Positions 38,870 through 51,448 are shown, counted from the stretch's first letter. The stretch: 64,000 bases of DNA from Conus ventricosus (GCA_018398815.1 CM031600.1:49869581-49933580); one strand, 5' to 3'. The notes: generated from the letters alone by a model not told the origin. Translations and numbers: made by a program.

Positions 38870-40000
38870 AAAAGCTATGGAGCAACTAGCGCGCCAAGAT
38901 CGCTATGAAAAGAAAGGAATTGGCATTAATTTTATTAAAAAAAACTGAAAAAACGGGGAATGACTTCACTTTTTAAAAAAAAGACGTTGATCAAGCAATA
39001 AAAGAATTTCCTTGTAACAGGCAACCCAATCGAGACTTTGCCCCCCCCAAAATTTAGCGACTTTAACATCCATCAAAAAAAAAAAAAAGATGCAAGAAAC
39101 GCTTTTATTGTTTTTGGGTATAAACCGTTGTGTATTTTGTTGCGCATAATATTGGGCTGAAAAAAAAATGAAAAAAATCTATTATTGAAAAAAGGATTTT
39201 GGGAAGGGGAAAAAAACCCCAAATCAAAAAGCAAGCCAAGCAGTGGAGTCATGAACAAACAGCAAAGGAAGGGTTATCTAAACAACGTTTTGGAAATTTT
39301 TTTACCAGCCCCTAGACAAATACAGAGACCCCCTTTTGTAAACACAATACCGAACGACACCCATCAAATGGATTTTCTATATTTACCCCATGAAAAGTTT
39401 AACAAAAAGTTTTAAGTACGCGCTTACAGTCATTGACGAGCTTCAAGAACAAAGATGCGGAACCAAAAAACCAAAAGAGTGCTTCTGCTTGCTGTTGCTT
39501 ACAACTAATATTAAACGAGGCCCCGCTAACTTATCCTCGCATGATTAAAGTTGATGAGAAAAGAATTTAAAGGCCGATTTGAATAAATTTATTGAAAAAA
39601 CATAGAGTTACCATTAAAAGAGGCTTTCCCGGGAGTTCACAGATCACAGGTTTTGGGTTTTGAAAATTTTAACAAACATTTTATCTGAAAGGTTTTTTCC
39701 CCTACCAGTTCACAGGAGGATTGACAATTCCGAACACAAAGGGGTTGAAACTGCCCCTTTTTTTGCGCGCAATAATAAGAAGAATTAAAGGGCTAAAAAC
39801 CGTACAAGCACCAAAAAACAAACAATAAATGCTTTTGTAAAGACGCCATTATCCGGCGAACAAATACCGTTTGGTTTAAAAGTAAGTCCCTTTTATTTAG
39901 GGGGGAAAGCAAAGGGGACCCCACATCAGGGCAACCGACCATTTGGAGTGTTGATCCAATGAAATAAAAAAATTGTAAAAATAATCCCCCCTTTTTTTTT
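38870..40000 (+). pseudogene. RVE-type integrase of the viral element, multiply frameshifted
   Basis: A retroviral-type DDE integrase would insert the element into host DNA. Seen: MDFLYLP with Asp at 39370-39372, IKVDE with Asp at 39553-39555, and GFENFNKHLSERLF with Glu at 39662-39664. The second spacing is about 36 residues, matching the D,D35E rule. The frame 39185-39415 holds the lead-in to the first Asp, and an RATD segment near 39928-39945 matches the C-terminal tail of this family. Frames change several times, often at homopolymers, so part of the damage may be sequencing error. Family assignment is from motif order, not a search. Confidence 0.8.
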
Positions 40001-40640
40001 TCGAAAACGACACAACAAAACAACCCTCCTAAAAAGTCTTTGTGAAGGGGGAACGCAGATAAATTCCCCCAGACCCATTTCCGTTTTAAATTTAAATTTT
40101 ACGTAAATATATTTGGGGTTAAAATGGAGCTCAAAAGGGAAGCGCAGAATGAAAAAAGAATATAAATAAAAAACCCTTTGGGGAATTGATGGGGGAAAAT
40201 AAAAGGTTTGAGTTCTGCAATTAGGCAACATTTGCGAGATTCATCACACATGGCAATGCCCCGATCCCACAACCCAAAATCCCAAATTTGATATCGAAAA
40301 TGGGATAAAAAACTTGAAATAAAAAAAAAAATTCGAGCGCATAAACAAACAGAAAAAAAATTGTCTGATTGGGGAGGTTAATGATTGATTTTTAATAAAG
40401 TTGTGAAAAATATGGACCCGAAAAAACCCCGAAGAAGTATATAATTATCCCGTCTCCAATCCCTTTTGCTTTAAAAACTCTGTTTAAAAAATACCGTTTT
40501 TGTTTGTTCTATCAATCTTCTTTGTTACAACATTGTGTTGATTCATGTAGATTAGTCGTAGTTTTACGTTTCAGAGAAAATTTGTTTTTTGACAACGCTT
40601 CTTTGTAGTTGTTAGCATATCCCCGACGCACAACACTGCG
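40001..40640. other. Unassigned stretch between integrase and polymerase
   Basis: Low-quality AT-rich sequence. The 3' ends of the convergent integrase and polymerase genes should meet here, but no terminator or frame could be defined. Confidence 0.45.
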
Positions 40641-43400
40641 AGATATTCCCTTTGTTTTTTGATAGTTTTTCCTGGCTCGAAATACTTACTTTTTTTGACC
40701 TTAACCAACAAACCCCTTATCACCTTTCCAGATATTTCACCTTTTCATCTTCAAAAACCTTCTTGTTAGAAATGAAGCAAAGGCAAAACTTTAGGATAAT
40801 CAGAGTGCATACCACCTGTTTTCCCCTTTTAACTATTTTAAATTCCCATGCTTTATAATTCTTCATAGGATATTTTAACAAAACTATCTGTATTGGTAAA
40901 GTCTCGGGAATCGGGAAATTTAGGGGTTTAAAAGTAGTAAAAAAGAAATTCAACATCGAAAGCTTTGATAATTCAAAAAACAGTAAACCCAATAAAAACG
41001 GGCTTATCCAATTGACTTTCTTTTTTTTCACATTATACCAAAAAGCTGTCATGAAACTTCTAAAACCTATAATTGGGTTTAGAAGTCAGCTTAATTGCTT
41101 CGTTTCTTGGTGACCATTTTTAATTTTTTACGCTTGTGCGGATTCCCCAAAGTTTTTTCCGAAACAGTGTTGTTCATCACTTGAAAAGTCTTTTTTCGAA
41201 GCACAGTGTTTAGTTCTGGATCAGTGTTCTTCAGATTAGGTTTCATGAACTTTTCTTGATCAAAAGCAAAAAACGAGAACAGCTGTCAACTTCAAACCAG
41301 TCTTAAAAAAAAATTTGTAGAATCTGTAATGACAGCAAATTTTTTTTGCCACGAAGTTAGGGCACAAGTTTAGGGGGTTCTTTTTTTGCCACTTTAGATT
41401 TTCTGCTGCTAATGATAGCATTTGCAAGTCTATTCCTGGGAAACAAGTCAACTTCTGAATTTTCCCTGTGGTTGACCCGCTCAAACGCTCAACCATTTTA
41501 AGCTTTTTGAATATTTTTTTGTACTGCCGCCGTGTACTTTTTAAATTACGTAAGGGAAGTGATTGCGCCATACCCCAACCATACAATTGTTTGCTCTAAA
41601 TACATGAGATAGTTAAAACCTTTACGGGATCAAGTCGAAATATTTGTTGTTTGCTTTAATAATGATGCGACCCATACTAATTCCACCACCCCAAATCCTT
41701 TTAAATCTCTGAATCATGGTGGTCAGAAAATAAATAAATTTTTTTACCCCAAAAACTTTAAAAAACGCCCCAACTCATCCCGGGGCAAAAATAAATGGCA
41801 GGACCCAAAATTTAAAATGTTTCATGCGGTTTTTCGAAATTTTCAAAGACGTCCGCCAACAACATACATCAGCCATCAAGTATAATCATGATATTCCCAG
41901 TTTTACACCTAACTTCCCACGCTCTTGGCACGGTAATCGGAATCGCGATCCCCTTTTCCTAGACTAAACAGAACGCAATTTTAGGGGGGAAGTGGTCTTC
42001 GTAAAACCCTTTCCCACTGTTCAAATTCAAAAGGGGTAAACGCCCTTTCAAACAAAGTTGGCAAAATTTATTCTTCCGTTTTTGGGGCAGGTTAAAAAGG
42101 GACATAGCTGGGAAAATCTAATGACCCATCATGTGCTGCAAAGTCATAAAAAAACATTTATTTAAAGTGAAACACATGTACTTTTCCGATGACTGTGCAA
42201 TGCAGTTACCCTGAAGGGTCGGGTTTCTGCTTCATTTTAAGGTAGAGTCGTAACCTCGCAAGTTATAAAGAAAAGGGAAGCTTCCATGTCTTTGGGGTTT
42301 AAACTTTTGTTGAAATTGCATTTACTGTGGCTGCTCCCTAACTTTCCCTAAGTGACATGGCCTACTGTCGGATTTGGGTTTCCCCACTTTAGACATTATT
42401 CTAAACCACAAATCCAACAATGTTGGCTGATTTTTTACTTTTTGGTCTTTGGGCGTCATTATATTTCAGATAAATTTAAAATTTTTGAAAGTCTTGCGCA
42501 CTTTCTGCAGCGTTCAAGAATATTCTCAGCACTGGTCCTCTATACAATTTTGGTGTTGAATGGGGCCATCCGACCTGACACAATGAAGGCAATGAACAAT
42601 CTGATGATTCTCTTAAGACGTTTTTTTGAAGTTTTTTTGGCGCTGGCCCCTTATAAGGAAACAATAACGACCAAAATTGCGAAAACAACATATGGGGAAT
42701 TTTGCACCCTTTCCAGTTCTTAAAAACTAAATTTTGATCCGGTGGGGCTAAATTTGTTCTGTATTCGTCAAGGGCTGTACAAAGTTTTTATGTCACTCGC
42801 GGGTTGCACAGATGGAATTCTTTTTAAAAATTTTCTACAGAAATTTTTGTTTATTTTTTTGCTTTGAAGTATGCGTCACAATCACTCATTGTTCGTATAA
42901 TTTAATCGGTAGCCCGCGGTGAAAACCGTATAACCAATATTTTTTTCGGGGCGCCCAAACGTTGGGGTGTTCTTGACACTTTAATGGGCTTAGATTTGTT
43001 TCCTCTCCCAGTGTAGATATTAAAAAGTTTTTTTGGGTTTTTTTGTTCTTCAACTGTCAAATTTTTTCCCCGCTAACGGGGAAAAGGTATTCCACTAAAG
43101 TTAAGACATTGCTGTAAGGGTTTATAGTTAGACACTCTCTCTGCGTTTTTTTTGACATAACAACCTTCAGAACACACCACAGAAACATTTTTTGTCTGTA
43201 TTTTTTATTTTAGAACGCTTTTTTTGCAACTAATGCTGGGGGCAGCGGAATGTAAACCTTTCTCAATTGGTGCATACTAACTGTTTTAATTTTCTCAAAA
43301 CTTCCCCCTCTGACCAACCCGAGCCTCTCATTTGGGTTTTTCAGCGGCCCTCAACTGTTAAGCATTTTTCTGCCCAAACCGGGGGTTAATCATTAGAGGA
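40640..43400 (-). pseudogene. Family-B DNA polymerase of the viral element, shattered frames
   Basis: The enzyme would copy the element by protein-primed synthesis. Minus-strand segments appear in the correct order. YIPLPPALVAKK (43214-43257) lies in the N-terminal region. PYVVFA (about 42661-42697), at the exonuclease ADFE position, is followed by VRSDGP and YRGP (42521-42585). GGGISMGRIIIKANNK (41641-41690), YGWGMAQSLPLRN (about 41545-41586), LDKPVFIGFTVF (about 40975-41015) and TNTDSFV (40877-40897) follow. The last is the catalytic Asp-Thr-Asp-Ser position, with Asn in place of the first Asp. Only the 41260-41586 frame is long. Length of about 900 residues fits the family. Confidence 0.82.
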
Positions 43401-46190
43401 AAAATAGTCTCGTTTTTTTAGACCCCGACTTCTAAATTTTCTTTATTATTGTTACATTCGTTAAAAAAGCTAACATTACTTTAACTGGGGGTCTATTGTT
43501 TTTCCTGGAACTTGGAAAAAAGCATGACCAACACTTGCCCCAGCTTTCTGAATAATAACACAGACTGATTCATTTAAAAATTTTGATACTATTCTTTCCC
43601 TTTAAGCATTTCCCTTTAAACAATTGTCCGGCCTTTATATACTTATCCATGGAGTTTTTTTTTTCTAACTCAAAATATTTATTTAAATTAAAAAAAAAAA
43701 AATTAAACAGAACAAAATTGGGGCGGTCTTTTTTTGCTTGGATATAAACTAAAATATAAACACCCTTTTTCGTTGTTAAAGTGAGCTGTTTTGAAAAAGA
43801 TTTTTAAAGTCTCGTCTACTTTTTTTAAACATTCCTTTTTTTTTCGATCGGTGTCTGGGTGATGAAAAAAGTTTTTCCCTTCTTTCTTTGAAGATCAAAC
43901 TTTTTTTCTTTTTTTGTCATTAAAATCACCTGTAAACGGCTAAATTTTTCACCCTTTATGTTTGATCGCTAGTGCTTTATTTTATTTTGATTAAAGGAAA
44001 AAGTTTTGCTTTTTATTTTAACCATGGGTTGTGCTTTTGGAGTTTAGTTTTTTTTTTTTTGCTAGCAGCACCCACAGCTAATAGCACAGGCCCAAACTAA
44101 AAAACAAAACCGCCTAGAGGTAAAAGGGGGTGCGCCTTATGCCCGTTTTCTAAAGGCCAACCTCGTTTTTCCGCGATGCACGCTTTAGTTTGTGCTCCAT
44201 ATTACAAGGTAAAAGCATTTAAAAGGGGCAAATACTTCGTTTGGTTTTGCTGTTTTTTAAAGGTCTTGCTCTATTTTTTGTTGCATTTTTGTATGTTTGT
44301 TAAACTAAAGGTTTTTTATTCAGGGTGTTCACAGCGCAAGACGAACTTAGAGTCCCTGTTGCCTTCTAAGCAGCAGAGTTCTGCATCTTCTTTTAGGGGG
44401 GACTTTTGGATAATTTTAGAACAGACATACTTTTTTAAAAAAAAAAAATATTGTATACTAATCTTTTAAATTTGTTATTTTCAAAATTAGTGCCAAAACA
44501 TAAATAAAAAAAAATACACTTTAAATGGTTTATCGGCCTCTTTTTTTTTATTAATTTGAATGTTTTTTTACGTCTTAACCTTTCTCCCCCTTTCCAAGAA
44601 TCATTTTCCTCGTTGACCTTAGTCAAAAACCCCTTTTTGTTTTTAAATAATGACAAGTTAAAAGCTGTAAGATGTAGATCTTTAACACAATCAAAGTTTG
44701 GGGTTTTCTCACCCCCGCCTCCAAAATTTTTTTTTATTTTTCAAAAGATGAAAGGTTTTTAAACCCGCAGCGAATTTGGGTTTGGACTGCCCCCAAATTT
44801 ACTTTTCACTTTTTTTATTTTTAGGTTAACAAATTTTTTATTTTGTCTTTTTGAATGGTTCTTCATCTTCGCACAGCAAAAATACCTTTAATGAATAGCG
44901 TGGTGCTAAAACTAAAAATTCCATTTTGTGCGCCCTGCTTTTTAGGATAAGTTGAATGATGTGCACTCTTTCGTAAATAGCTAATTTTTTACTGATATTG
45001 TTTCGGTCAGCCTTGTAATTAAGGGTTTCTAACAACGTCAAACCTAACAGATGTCAAAATGCTGTACTTGCTTCGGGGTTTTTAGATAGAATAACATGTT
45101 GAGTCATTAAAAGTTTGTTCATAACAATCTGTCTTTTTAAAGCTCCTTGAAAGTAGGGGCATGGCTTTTAAAAATCAAAATCTAAGGAGGGAAAAACGAT
45201 TTCCATGCATAAATTACAGCACATACCTTTTTTCCGTCTTTTGCATTTTCCGCCATTCTTGTTTAGTGCATCTTCATTTTTGTTCCTTGAAACGCAAGAT
45301 AGCCCTTTCATCCGCGGTTGCCATAGCAAATAGTTAAAAATATTCTGCATTTTGTAAAGAAAAATTTTCTTGCCCTCAATTTTTTTTAGAAATTTTTTTA
45401 ACGATTGCCCGCCCAATTTGGGGCAATGTCGTTTTGGGGGTTTTTGTTGAAGCAAGTTTATTTTGAAAGTAAGTCGTGCAGAGCCCGCACAAACACATCT
45501 CCGCTCCAGTCTGGAAATTTAAAAAAATAAGAATTTGATCCGCTCAAAATAGAGGGTTTTTGGGAAAAGTAAAATTCCCCTTTTTTTTCCCTTCACCCAA
45601 AAGGGGTTTTTTCAGTTTTCTATGTGGTTGAGAATCGAGCCATATACTTGTGACATTTTTTTTTAAAAAAAAATAAAAAAAAAAATTAATTTTTTAAAAA
45701 CATGGGGGGGAATTACTTTTAATTTAGCTGTTTCAATGCGGAGAAACATGAGTGAAAGGACCCTTGACACAGCTCGCTCAACGTTCTCTTGGGGGGAATT
45801 AAAAAGAAGTGCGGTCGGAGCATTTTACAAAAGTTTGGACAAAAACCCCCCAAGTTATAGACCCTAAGATTTTTAACTAGAAAAAAAACCATTTTTTTTG
45901 TAGAAACGACAAAAGGGGAAATTTTTCGGGTTTCGCATAACAAGACCCCCAAAGTTTTAGCCATGGGTCAATTTAAAAAAAAACTCCCCGTAGCGTACAA
46001 AATCGCCTTGGCCTTGCTAAAACCCAAAAATTTAAACCAAGGAATTGTTTCCCTTTTAAAAAAGCAACAAACTCCCAACGTCCCAAATGCAAAAATGGGG
46101 TCCTGAAGTTTTTAAGCCAAAAACAGTCAAAATAATAAATCAATGAAGCAGAAACCACTGAAAAGAAAAAAGAGATTTGAAAATTAAAGA
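43401..46190. other. Unassigned low-quality part of the viral element
   Basis: Short frames exist on both strands (for example 44838-45041 and 45168-45455 on minus), but none matches a domain I know. A protease or minor structural genes would be expected here. I could not find one, and frame damage makes absence uncertain. Confidence 0.5.
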
Positions 46191-46608
46191 TCCCCTGCTG
46201 CCCTGCAAGAAATAAAGGCGCCTATAAGGAATTAAAAGCCCTTGATCGCACTCTAAGAACCTCCGAGGGGGAATTTAAAAAACAATTTAGCAAAACTGAC
46301 GAAATAGATAAGGATATAGAAAAAGAAAAAAAAAACTCGTGAGGCAAAAGCCCCCAACTTAGGACGCGAGTTAAAGAAAGAATAAAAAAAAAGATAAAAG
46401 TCTTGAAGAAGAAAGATCGCCCAAAAAAGAAGCGGGGGCTACGCCAAGAAAAAATTTCGAATCAAAATGACAAAAAAAAAACTACCCAAAAAATTTTATA
46501 TGAAACAGACGCTAGCAGAACGAAAACAAACCTGTTTTTGAGAGCAGGAGTCACATTAGCAAACGTTATAAAAGCCTTTGGGTTTGCAATAAGTGCGGTG
46601 TTGGATTA
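46190..46608 (+). pseudogene. Charged coiled-coil protein remnant with a hydrophobic end
   Basis: Reading frames linked by small indels give a Lys/Glu-rich helical stretch (KALDRTLRTSEGEFKKQF, EIDKDIEKEKKK). It ends in the clean frame 46403-46609 with the hydrophobic segment AGVTLANVIKAFGFAISAVL. A helical charged body plus one membrane-like segment could be a minor virion protein, but no family is recognised. Confidence 0.45.
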
Positions 46609-46984
46609 AAGGCGGGGGCGTCAAAGTTCGCGCCCCACCACCAGCTCCATCGCCGCCTGAAAATCAGGTAAAAAAAACAACTTTTCATCTTTCGAGTTTA
46701 TTAAAAAAATTGCCCTAAAATAGACTCTTTGCCAGGTATATTTGGGAAATATCGTTTGCTGGCTTTTGTCTACTGCAAGAAAGTAGTTTTGGGTTTTTGG
46801 CTGGCACTTATGGGAAAATTTCTTTTAGTTGGGTTATATTTATAAGATAAAACCAAGTAATCCTAGGGCCCGTTAACCAATAACAAGTGCTGTCTTTTCA
46901 TATTCATGGTCATTACTTTTTTTGCGGTCTTCAACGGTCTTCGGGCTTTGGACCTCGGGGATTGGATGACTTAATCTTGGGGGT

Positions 46985-48035
46985 CATCTGTTTTTTTTTA
47001 TTGTTTGTAATATTACTGGCTCAGAATTTATGTCGTTTTTTCCGACCTTCTGTTCATTGCCTGCCACAAGGATTTCATTGTTGTAGTTTATTATTGTTCC
47101 TACCTGGAGTCTGAGGTCAGAAGGTAGCATGTATAACCAGTGCCAACAGCAAAGTCTACTTTCGATCTTGCGTATTGTAAAACATTTTGGTACCTTTTAA
47201 TACTTGAAGGCAAATCAACTGTAGAATTAATGGCGTCCTCTAAATTTGCTAAGTATTGTTTTTGTGCATCAAAGCCAGTAGAAGGATTAGTTATGCCCGA
47301 TCTCGTCTGTGCTTGCGAACCTAGCAAACACCAAACGTAAGTACGAATAGAGTCGTTTATTTGTTCTATCCCCGCTCTAGTTAGGCCCTTAGAAGTGTCT
47401 AAGATAAATGTTGTCCATGCTGTTTTATGCTCTTGCTCTATGGACCCCTAGGTGAACAGTTGTGCCTGAAGAGAAAGATGTATAAGGAGATCCCAGTCAT
47501 AGTTATACTTTCTGTGCACGCCCCAAAAATAAGGGGTGCCTAAGCCATGATTGCGGTCCAACTTTTGTCTAAAGTCTGTCTTAACATTAATATTAAATTC
47601 GTTACAAATCCTTTCAAAAGCCTTCATGTCTATTCTGTTGCTGAATGGATTAAACATTTTGTCATTTGGCAATGGCGCTTGCAGTTCAGTCAAAATACGT
47701 CTGAAGGTGTAATAAAAATGAAATCTATACACTGACCTCACCAAAGGATCAGGATGATTTAAGTGATCAGCATACGACACTCCACACCCAGTCGTTGCAC
47801 AAAACAGCAAAGTTTAACTGGTTCTGATAAAACTGCATCGGATGACTGAACCACACTTTCGCGATGTAGTCTTTTTTAATAGGGGGTTAAGATATCTGCT
47901 TAATGGAGTACTCACCTTTACTTGAAAGGTGTCAGTCTGGGTCACAGAAATGACAAGAGTATCAGTTGTTATATTTTTAAGATTGTAGTGCAGCCCAACA
48001 GAATATTTTGCATCAGTATATTTGAATGCGCTCAT
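46985..48035 (-). pseudogene. Capsid-related candidate of the viral element, frameshifted
   Basis: The start ATG at 48035 opens MSAFKYTDAKYSV. After breaks near 47815 and 47450 the reading continues through NHPDPLVRSVYRFHFYY, FERICNEF and NHGLGTPYFWG, then TYVWCLLGSQAQTR and YQNVLQYARSKV. It ends in an INYNNEI-type tail near 47060-47100 or slightly beyond. I recall proteins with this motif series in cnidarian and mollusc genomes beside similar viral genes, but cannot name a proven function. Position next to the penton-like gene suggests a structural role. The predicted length of about 340 residues is short for a double-jelly-roll major capsid protein, so that identity is doubtful. Confidence 0.6.
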
Positions 48036-48053
48036 TTTTTATTTCGTTTAAAA
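48036..48053. promoter_or_regulatory. 18-bp divergent intergenic spacer
   Basis: The minus-strand ATG (48035) and plus-strand ATG (48054) stand back to back, separated by 18 T/A-rich bases. Any promoters must overlap the opposite gene's start or be shared. Confidence 0.6.
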
Positions 48054-48758
48054 ATGTTTGTAACAATAACAACCCAAGACCGTCCTTCGATTTTAGAACA
48101 TGCTGTTAAGAACGATTGCGGAACCAAAATGGTCGCACTCCATGAAATTTTTTACAAAGTCGTATGGTTTAATATAACCGAATCCAAGGAGAATAATAAG
48201 ATTAAAAAAGTTAATAATAGAGGACAATTAGTTAGCCAGTTAACCATACCTGATGGTTATTACGGGTTTTGCTCACTAAAAGAAGCAATGAGTAACTTTG
48301 ACATTACTCTCAAACTTAACAATGCGAATCTGAAAACAATGTTGACCTTCAAACCTGAAAAAGAAGCAGTAGGTTACTACTTTGATGGAGAGCTAGCTAA
48401 AATGCTAGGCTTTACAACTGCCAATCAGGACTTTCATAGTTTTAGAGTTACACCAGACGAAACTACTTATGAGGGACAAAATCCGCTCAATCTTGCATTA
48501 CATTCATTACTCTATGTTCATTTGGACGAGCTGAGCACTGATGAAAACTTATATGATGGAAGGCCCTCAACTGTTTTAAGAGCTCTTCCATCAGGGAAAG
48601 CTGCATATTGCGATTATGAAATTATACAATTCCCTAATTTACAGTTTAAAAGATTAGTTTGTGGAAGGGTCGGATCATTTAATATAAAAATCGCAGACAA
48701 AACAGGGAAAGTCGTAAAATGTGACAACCTGCACATTGTTTTGGAAATAAAATATTAG
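48054..48758 (+). CDS. Penton-like minor capsid protein, 234 residues, intact
   Basis: A single open frame of 234 codons. The start is the ATG at 48054, because the longer frame from 47922 would run into the divergent gene. The pattern fits single-jelly-roll penton proteins of Mavericks. TIPDGYYGFCSLKEAM comes first, followed by an ELAKMLGF segment. NLALHSLLYVHLDEL corresponds to the LLYVYCDL-type strand, and a C-terminal FNIKIADKTGKVV..LHIVLEIKY strand pair closes it. In a virion this protein would form the five-fold vertices. It stands 15 bp upstream of the next gene. The match is by recalled pattern, and some key positions differ from typical Polinton pentons. Confidence 0.65.
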   Translation: MFVTITTQDRPSILEHAVKNDCGTKMVALHEIFYKVVWFNITESKENNKIKKVNNRGQLVSQLTIPDGYYGFCSLKEAMSNFDITLKLNNANLKTMLTFKPEKEAVGYYFDGELAKMLGFTTANQDFHSFRVTPDETTYEGQNPLNLALHSLLYVHLDELSTDENLYDGRPSTVLRALPSGKAAYCDYEIIQFPNLQFKRLVCGRVGSFNIKIADKTGKVVKCDNLHIVLEIKY

Positions 48759-48955
48759 TTGTTCAAAAAAATAATGTCGCGGGGGCCAGAAGAACAGGGA
48801 GTTACATTAGCGCCTGTAAGGTGTATAACCTTAGAATTAAAAGACCTTGCAGACGTTGCGGACTTTGAACAGAACGGTGAAATAGGCGCTTTGTATGGTT
48901 TTGAGTACACTAAAGATGGTGATTATAAACGCAAAGAGGTTGGTGACAACAAAAA

Positions 48956-48960
48956 GTTTC
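48956..48960. other. Target-site duplication GTTTC (left)
   Basis: Identical to 53595-53599 and directly abutting the two LTRs. A 5-bp duplication is typical of Ty3/Gypsy integrases. Confidence 0.93.
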
Positions 48961-49855
48961 TGTCAAGGAGCGTGAAACCCCTCACAAAAGGCATTAGACT
49001 CTTGGAGGCAAAGGGACGTTGTACGTAGTATACAAATAGGTAATAGACCAATTATAGGTAATAGGCCAATTAACCAGGGTGCCTTACCCATCGCACACGG
49101 CCGAACGGTGTGAAAGAAGGCCGACGTGGTCAGATGAGAACAACACCAGGAGAGGGAGAGAGAAGGCAGAGGAGAGAGAGAGAGAGAGGAGAGGAGTGAG
49201 CAGGACAGAGAAAGGGTCGAGAGAAACGTGGTCTGGGAGATAGAAGAGACAGCAAGGTCTTAGAGTTAAAGACAAGCTGGAAGAGAAGAAAACTAAGTTT
49301 GAAGCCCAGAGGTGGGTGAAGATAGACAAACTGAAATTGAACCCAGAGGTGGGTGAAAGAGACGAAGAAGAAGAGTTCTACGTCGAGATCCCAGAGACGA
49401 CCACAAAGACCCAGTCCTGAAACCTGGAGCCAGTCAACCAAGGGCATCACCATCAAGCAGTGCTGAAGAAGACGTGAAGAGACTTTTTCAAGAACTGTGG
49501 TGTGGTGTGAAAGCGTGGTTGTGTGTGTGAAAACCTGGCCAGGTTAAGAAGTCATTTTATTATAACCGGATTAGGATGTATTGATCTTTTATGTTTTGAT
49601 ATTAAATTGTGTGTGATTTGATTGTTCATGATTAATTTGATAAGTACATAAAAATTGTATTTCTTGTTCTCATCATGTTAGGAGAGAAACGAATGCGTGA
49701 CATCCCATTCCCAGAGAGAGGTGAATGTTTGGTGCTCGCATGAGTGTGCATATGCGTGTATGAGTGCAAAGATAACCTTGGTGTGTTAAGCTGACTAATA
49801 ATACATCAACTTAGTGCACTTAAGCAATACCATCACGATTTCCCCGTCCTGGACA
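48961..49855 (+). repeat. 5' LTR
   Basis: 895 bp from TGTCAAGG to GGACA. It contains a purine-rich GAGAGA stretch near 49150-49200 and AT-rich sequence with TATGTTTTGATATTAAAT near 49590. It aligns with 52697-53594 over its full length. Confidence 0.95.
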
Positions 49856-49858
49856 AAG

Positions 49859-49876
49859 TGGCGAGCCTGCCAGGAT
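49859..49876 (+). promoter_or_regulatory. Primer-binding site of the nested retrotransposon
   Basis: TGGCGAGCCTGCCAGGAT begins three bases after the LTR with the required TGG. I cannot name the priming tRNA with certainty. Confidence 0.75.
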
Positions 49877-50214
49877 TGCATGGCCCAAATTAGTTTCAGG
49901 AGGAAACAAAGTGAGTACTAGAGTAGTACGGGGCAAGCGTCCACAAAGGCAATTTTAATTAGCTCTTCTAATTATTTCCTTTAGTTCTTTGAGTGTTAGT
50001 GTTGACTTGTGTGTAGGTGGTTGTATTAATCAAGGTCGTTCAGAGAAACGAAGAACGGGGTTCTAGTCTTAACTCTCACAGAAGCTGTGGTTTAAGATTA
50101 AGGCTCCTTTGTGTTAGGTTAGTGTACTCGTAACGTTTAGCAAACTGTTTACTGACTTTTTCCGGGTTTATAAGCGTAACGGTTTTAGTGGTGCTAAACA
50201 TATCGAAAAAAGAA

Positions 50215-51417
50215 ATGGCTGAAGGAAGTTTTACCCCCATAGAGAAACTAGTAAGTTTGGGGAAAGAAAGGGGATATACGGGAGATGAACTGCGTAGATT
50301 CATTGAAACTCAGCAGAAGACTGAGAGAGATGAAAGGGCTGAAAGAAGGAAGTTTGAAAAGGAACAGCTCGACGCTGTCAAAAGAAACTCAGAGGTCGAG
50401 GCTGAGAAACTTCGACTTCAAACAGAATCAGCAAACGCTGAGGCTGAGAGACTTAGACTTGAAACTGCTGCGTCAAAGGCTAAAGCAGATGCAGAGAGTG
50501 CAGCTGCCAGAGCAAGAGCAGATGCAGAGAGTGCAGCTGCCAGAGCAAAAGAAAGAGCAGAGAGTGCAGCTGCCAGAGCGAGAGCAGAAGCGAATCGGAG
50601 ATTCTAGCCAAAAAAAATTGAGTTGGAAAGAATAAAAACTGAGAATCGTAGTGAAATAGACACCAGTTCTGAGTTCAGTAGGCCGCAGACCAAGTTGCGC
50701 ACCTAGACTTAAACTCCCACTGTTCAGAGAAGAAACTGATTCGATCGATGCCTATATCAGTCGGTTGAGGGCTGGCCCGAAGATGACTGGGCAATAAACC
50801 TGTCTGCCTTGTTGACAGGTCGTGCGTTACACACTGTTTCCACCCTTCCCAAAGGTGATCAGAGAGATTTGACAAGGTGAAACAAGCAGTACTAAAGGCG
50901 TATGATTTGACTGAAGAAGGTTTTAGGCGTAAGTTTCGTGAGGCGAGAATCGAACAGGGTGAGACATACACACAGTTCGGAGTTAGATTGGACCACTATT
51001 TCAACAAATGGGTAGAACTTAGTGGAGTAGACAGTGATTTTGAAGGCCTCAAGACACTGGTGATGAAGGAACAGATACTTGATGGTTGTGGGACGGGCCT
51101 TACCATCCACATTAAGGAAAAAGGTGCAACCACAATAGCTGAGGTACTTGAGACAGCAGAGACTTATCGGAAGCGAGGCGTGATTTGCCTGAACAAGAGG
51201 AAAGCCTGGAAGCATATTCAGAGGATAGCAGGCCAGCACATGACTCACGCAATGAGTCAGCAGTACACACCCGTAGGCCCACAGCGTCACGTGAGCAAAC
51301 AAGGGTGAAAACCATAGCCACGTGGCTAGGAATGAGCGTACCTGTTTTCTGTGTGATAAGACAGGACACTTGGCTAGAGACTGCCGATTTAGACCTCAGA
51401 AAGCAGCAGCAATGAGG
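50215..51417 (+). pseudogene. gag of the nested retrotransposon, SCAN-like domain plus zinc knuckle
   Basis: ATG 50215 (MAEGSFTPIEKLV) begins a helical N-terminal region. A threefold repeat of ESAAARARAD type (50485-50590) is encoded by a roughly 33-bp DNA repeat. Frameshifts follow at about 50608 and 50850. The frame 50877-51308 has a SCAN-like capsid C-terminal domain, with AYDLTEEGFRRKFREARI, ETYTQFGVRLDHYFNKWVEL and the typical EQILDG..LTIHIKEK turn. The CCHC knuckle CFLCDKTGHLARDC is at 51343-51384. The SCAN domain of vertebrate zinc-finger proteins is known to derive from Gmr1-like gag. Stops make this copy non-functional. Confidence 0.82.
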
Positions 51418-51448
51418 ATCAGGCCAAGAGAGAGGCAGATAGAAAAAG

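Noticed and set aside
42352..42723. Plus-strand 123-codon frame
   Set aside because: The minus strand here carries ordered polymerase exonuclease motifs, so the plus frame is a shadow.
43401..46190. Adenain-like protease expected in Mavericks
   Set aside because: I looked for a His-Asp-Gln-Cys style arrangement in the broken frames and found nothing I could defend.
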